Under the pieces are notes generated by a model. That model did not search any database and was not told where the DNA came from. It saw only the letters and a program-made list of their open reading frames with translations. This document shows positions 4,723 to 5,964 of a stretch of DNA of 5,964 nt, piece by piece (within the stretch, counting starts at the first letter, position 1; the number at the start of each line of letters is the position of its first letter). The stretch spans positions 1 through 5,964 of the forward strand of contig CASBQM010000505.1 of assembly GCA_949127645.1 (NCBI GenBank), written 5' to 3'. The stretch is from Synechococcales cyanobacterium PMM_0036 (GTDB lineage Bacteria; Cyanobacteriota; Cyanobacteriia; Elainellales; Elainellaceae). The translations under genes were made by a program, and so were the position numbers.

Positions 4723-5964
4723 AGTGAGGCTGTGGGCACTTGGTTAACCGCCACGGTCGATCGCAACGCATTAATCGCCTTGGCATATTGCGGATCGGCA
4801 TCGGTACCAATGAGCGTTTGGTTGCCTGATAGCGTCTGTTGCTGCTGCTCTGTCAATCCCACTTCAATCATAGGCGTAATGCCACGGTGGCTGATGTCAG
4901 TGCCGTTAGGCGTGTAGTAGTGGGCGATCGTCACCGCCAGACCTGACCCATCTGATAGCGGATGCACTGACTGCACTAGAGCCTTACCGAACGTTTGTGT
5001 GCCCACAACTACAGCGCGATGGTTATCCAGAAGCGCTCCTGTCAAAATTTCGCTAGAGCTAGCGGAATTGCCATCCACAAGAACTGCCAGAGGCAAAGGC
5101 GTGAGGGCAGTGTGATTGGCTGTAATATCCTGACTGTCACCTTTGCGGTTAATAGTCTGAACAATCTTGCCACTGTCGATCCACATACGCGAAATCTCAA
5201 CACTGGCGGATAGTAGCCCTCCCGGATTGCCGCGTAAGTCTAAGACGAACGCATTTACATTCTGATCTAACAAACCCTGAATAGCATGGCGCATTTGGTC
5301 AGGCGCATGGCTGCTAAACTCTGTCAGGCGAATATATCCAACTTTGGCGCTCCCTTCTTGTCGCACCGATGAATGAACATTGGGAACCTCAATTCGCGCC
5401 CGTACCAGCGGCAAATCGAAGGGCGTTTTGCTCTCACGACCAATCTTGAGCATAATCGGCGTTCCGGCTTCGCCCTGAATCAGCTTGGAAGCATCTTCAA
5501 CGGTCATTCCTGCGGTGGCTTTACCGTCGATCGCCACAATTTGATCCCCAGCCTTGATTCCGGCGGTGCTGGCGGGCGAGTTTTCCAGAGGCGAAACGAC
5601 TGTCAAGATCTGGGTCGTCGGGTCAACCTGTAGCCGAATGCCTACTCCCGATAATTCGCCTGAGGTTTGGTTGGTCAAAGATTGGTATTGTCGAGGGTCC
5701 ATAAATCGCGTGTAGGGATCTCCCAACCGCTCTAACTGCTGTCTTAGCGCAGTATAGGCTGACTGAGTAGAGGTGTAGCTGCCCTTTAGCAACTCCTGCC
5801 GAGCCGATTGCCAGTCCACTTGATTAAATGACCCATCCACATAATCTCGATTGACAATTTGCCACGCTTCATCTAAGACAGCCTTAGGACTATCCTGAAA
5901 AGCAGCTTGAGCCACCGGAATAAAGGGAAAATTCATCAAGGCTGCCGTTGTGGTAATGGCTCCA
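4713..5964 (-). CDS. S41 family carboxyl-terminal processing protease (CtpB/CtpC-like), 5' partial
   Basis: This is a C-terminal processing peptidase of MEROPS family S41. Cyanobacterial members process or degrade exported and thylakoid-lumen proteins; CtpA matures the photosystem II D1 protein, while CtpB/CtpC relatives have less defined targets. The reading frame runs off the right edge without a stop. Taking the TTG at 5937-5939 as residue 1, the upstream codons read GAITTTAA and continue into LMNFPFIPVAQA-AF, the hydrophobic end and AxA cleavage site of a signal peptide. The true start therefore lies beyond 5964. Downstream are the N-terminal helical cap (DEAWQIVNRDYVDG, 23-36; DPYTRFMDP, 74-82), a PDZ domain (about 93-170), and the protease core with LRGNPGG (235-241). 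The catalytic Ser294 (in SASSSEI), Glu297 and Lys319 (in TFGKA) have the same spacing as in the D1 processing protease. The wording SPKAVLDEAW...FNQVDW resembles the CtpB/CtpC branch more than CtpA, but I cannot fix the paralogue. Confidence 0.94.
   Translation of the reverse strand, partial: GAITTTAALMNFPFIPVAQAAFQDSPKAVLDEAWQIVNRDYVDGSFNQVDWQSARQELLKGSYTSTQSAYTALRQQLERLGDPYTRFMDPRQYQSLTNQTSGELSGVGIRLQVDPTTQILTVVSPLENSPASTAGIKAGDQIVAIDGKATAGMTVEDASKLIQGEAGTPIMLKIGRESKTPFDLPLVRARIEVPNVHSSVRQEGSAKVGYIRLTEFSSHAPDQMRHAIQGLLDQNVNAFVLDLRGNPGGLLSASVEISRMWIDSGKIVQTINRKGDSQDITANHTALTPLPLAVLVDGNSASSSEILTGALLDNHRAVVVGTQTFGKALVQSVHPLSDGSGLAVTIAHYYTPNGTDISHRGITPMIEVGLTEQQQQTLSGNQTLIGTDADPQYAKAINALRSTVAVNQVPTASLRQ

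Noticed and set aside
4995..5633. Plus-strand open frames of 72-86 codons within the protease gene
   Set aside because: They overlap the PDZ and catalytic core on the opposite strand and look like shadows.
1..5964. A new defence system, CRISPR array, transposon or prophage
   Set aside because: All four genes belong to widespread housekeeping families with intact motifs. There are no regular spacer arrays, transposase motifs, terminal inverted repeats or target-site duplications, and HIP1 sites are spread through recN and the kinase gene.

Overview
This window looks like an ordinary chromosomal segment of a cyanobacterium, probably a filamentous or Leptolyngbya-like one, although the genus cannot be fixed from sequence alone. 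The evidence is eight copies of the cyanobacterial HIP1 palindrome GCGATCGC in 6 kb, many near-HIP1 CGATCG cores, and the gene content: a plastid-like ABC1 kinase, a CtpA-type processing protease with a secretory leader, and a long RecN.

Layout from left to right. Positions 1-158 hold the last 51 codons of a plus-strand YkuD-type L,D-transpeptidase with its catalytic HxGT...SHGC motif intact. Only 18 bp later, tail to tail, lies recN on the minus strand (177-2039), encoding the SMC-like DNA-repair ATPase. A 581-bp non-coding region (2040-2620) separates the divergent recN and ABC1-kinase genes. It carries candidate promoters in both directions, an incomplete LexA-box-like site, a block of 14-bp tandem repeats, a perfect short hairpin and possibly a 26-codon upstream ORF. 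The plus-strand gene at 2621-4621 encodes a full-length ABC1/AarF/UbiB atypical kinase. A strong 17-bp perfect hairpin (4630-4666) then sits between this gene and the convergent minus-strand S41 C-terminal processing protease (4713 to beyond 5964), whose translation start lies outside the window.

The four genes act in separate processes: peptidoglycan cross-linking, double-strand-break repair, quinone/membrane or photosynthetic-lipid homeostasis, and processing of exported or thylakoid-lumen proteins. Their orientations alternate (+, -, +, -), so none share an operon here. The only shared control is likely to be the divergent promoter region between recN and the kinase gene and the bidirectional terminator between the kinase and protease genes.

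I found no sign of a mobile element, CRISPR array, RNA gene, defence system or other new system. The points most worth a second look are in the recN/ABC1K intergenic region and the terminator hairpin.
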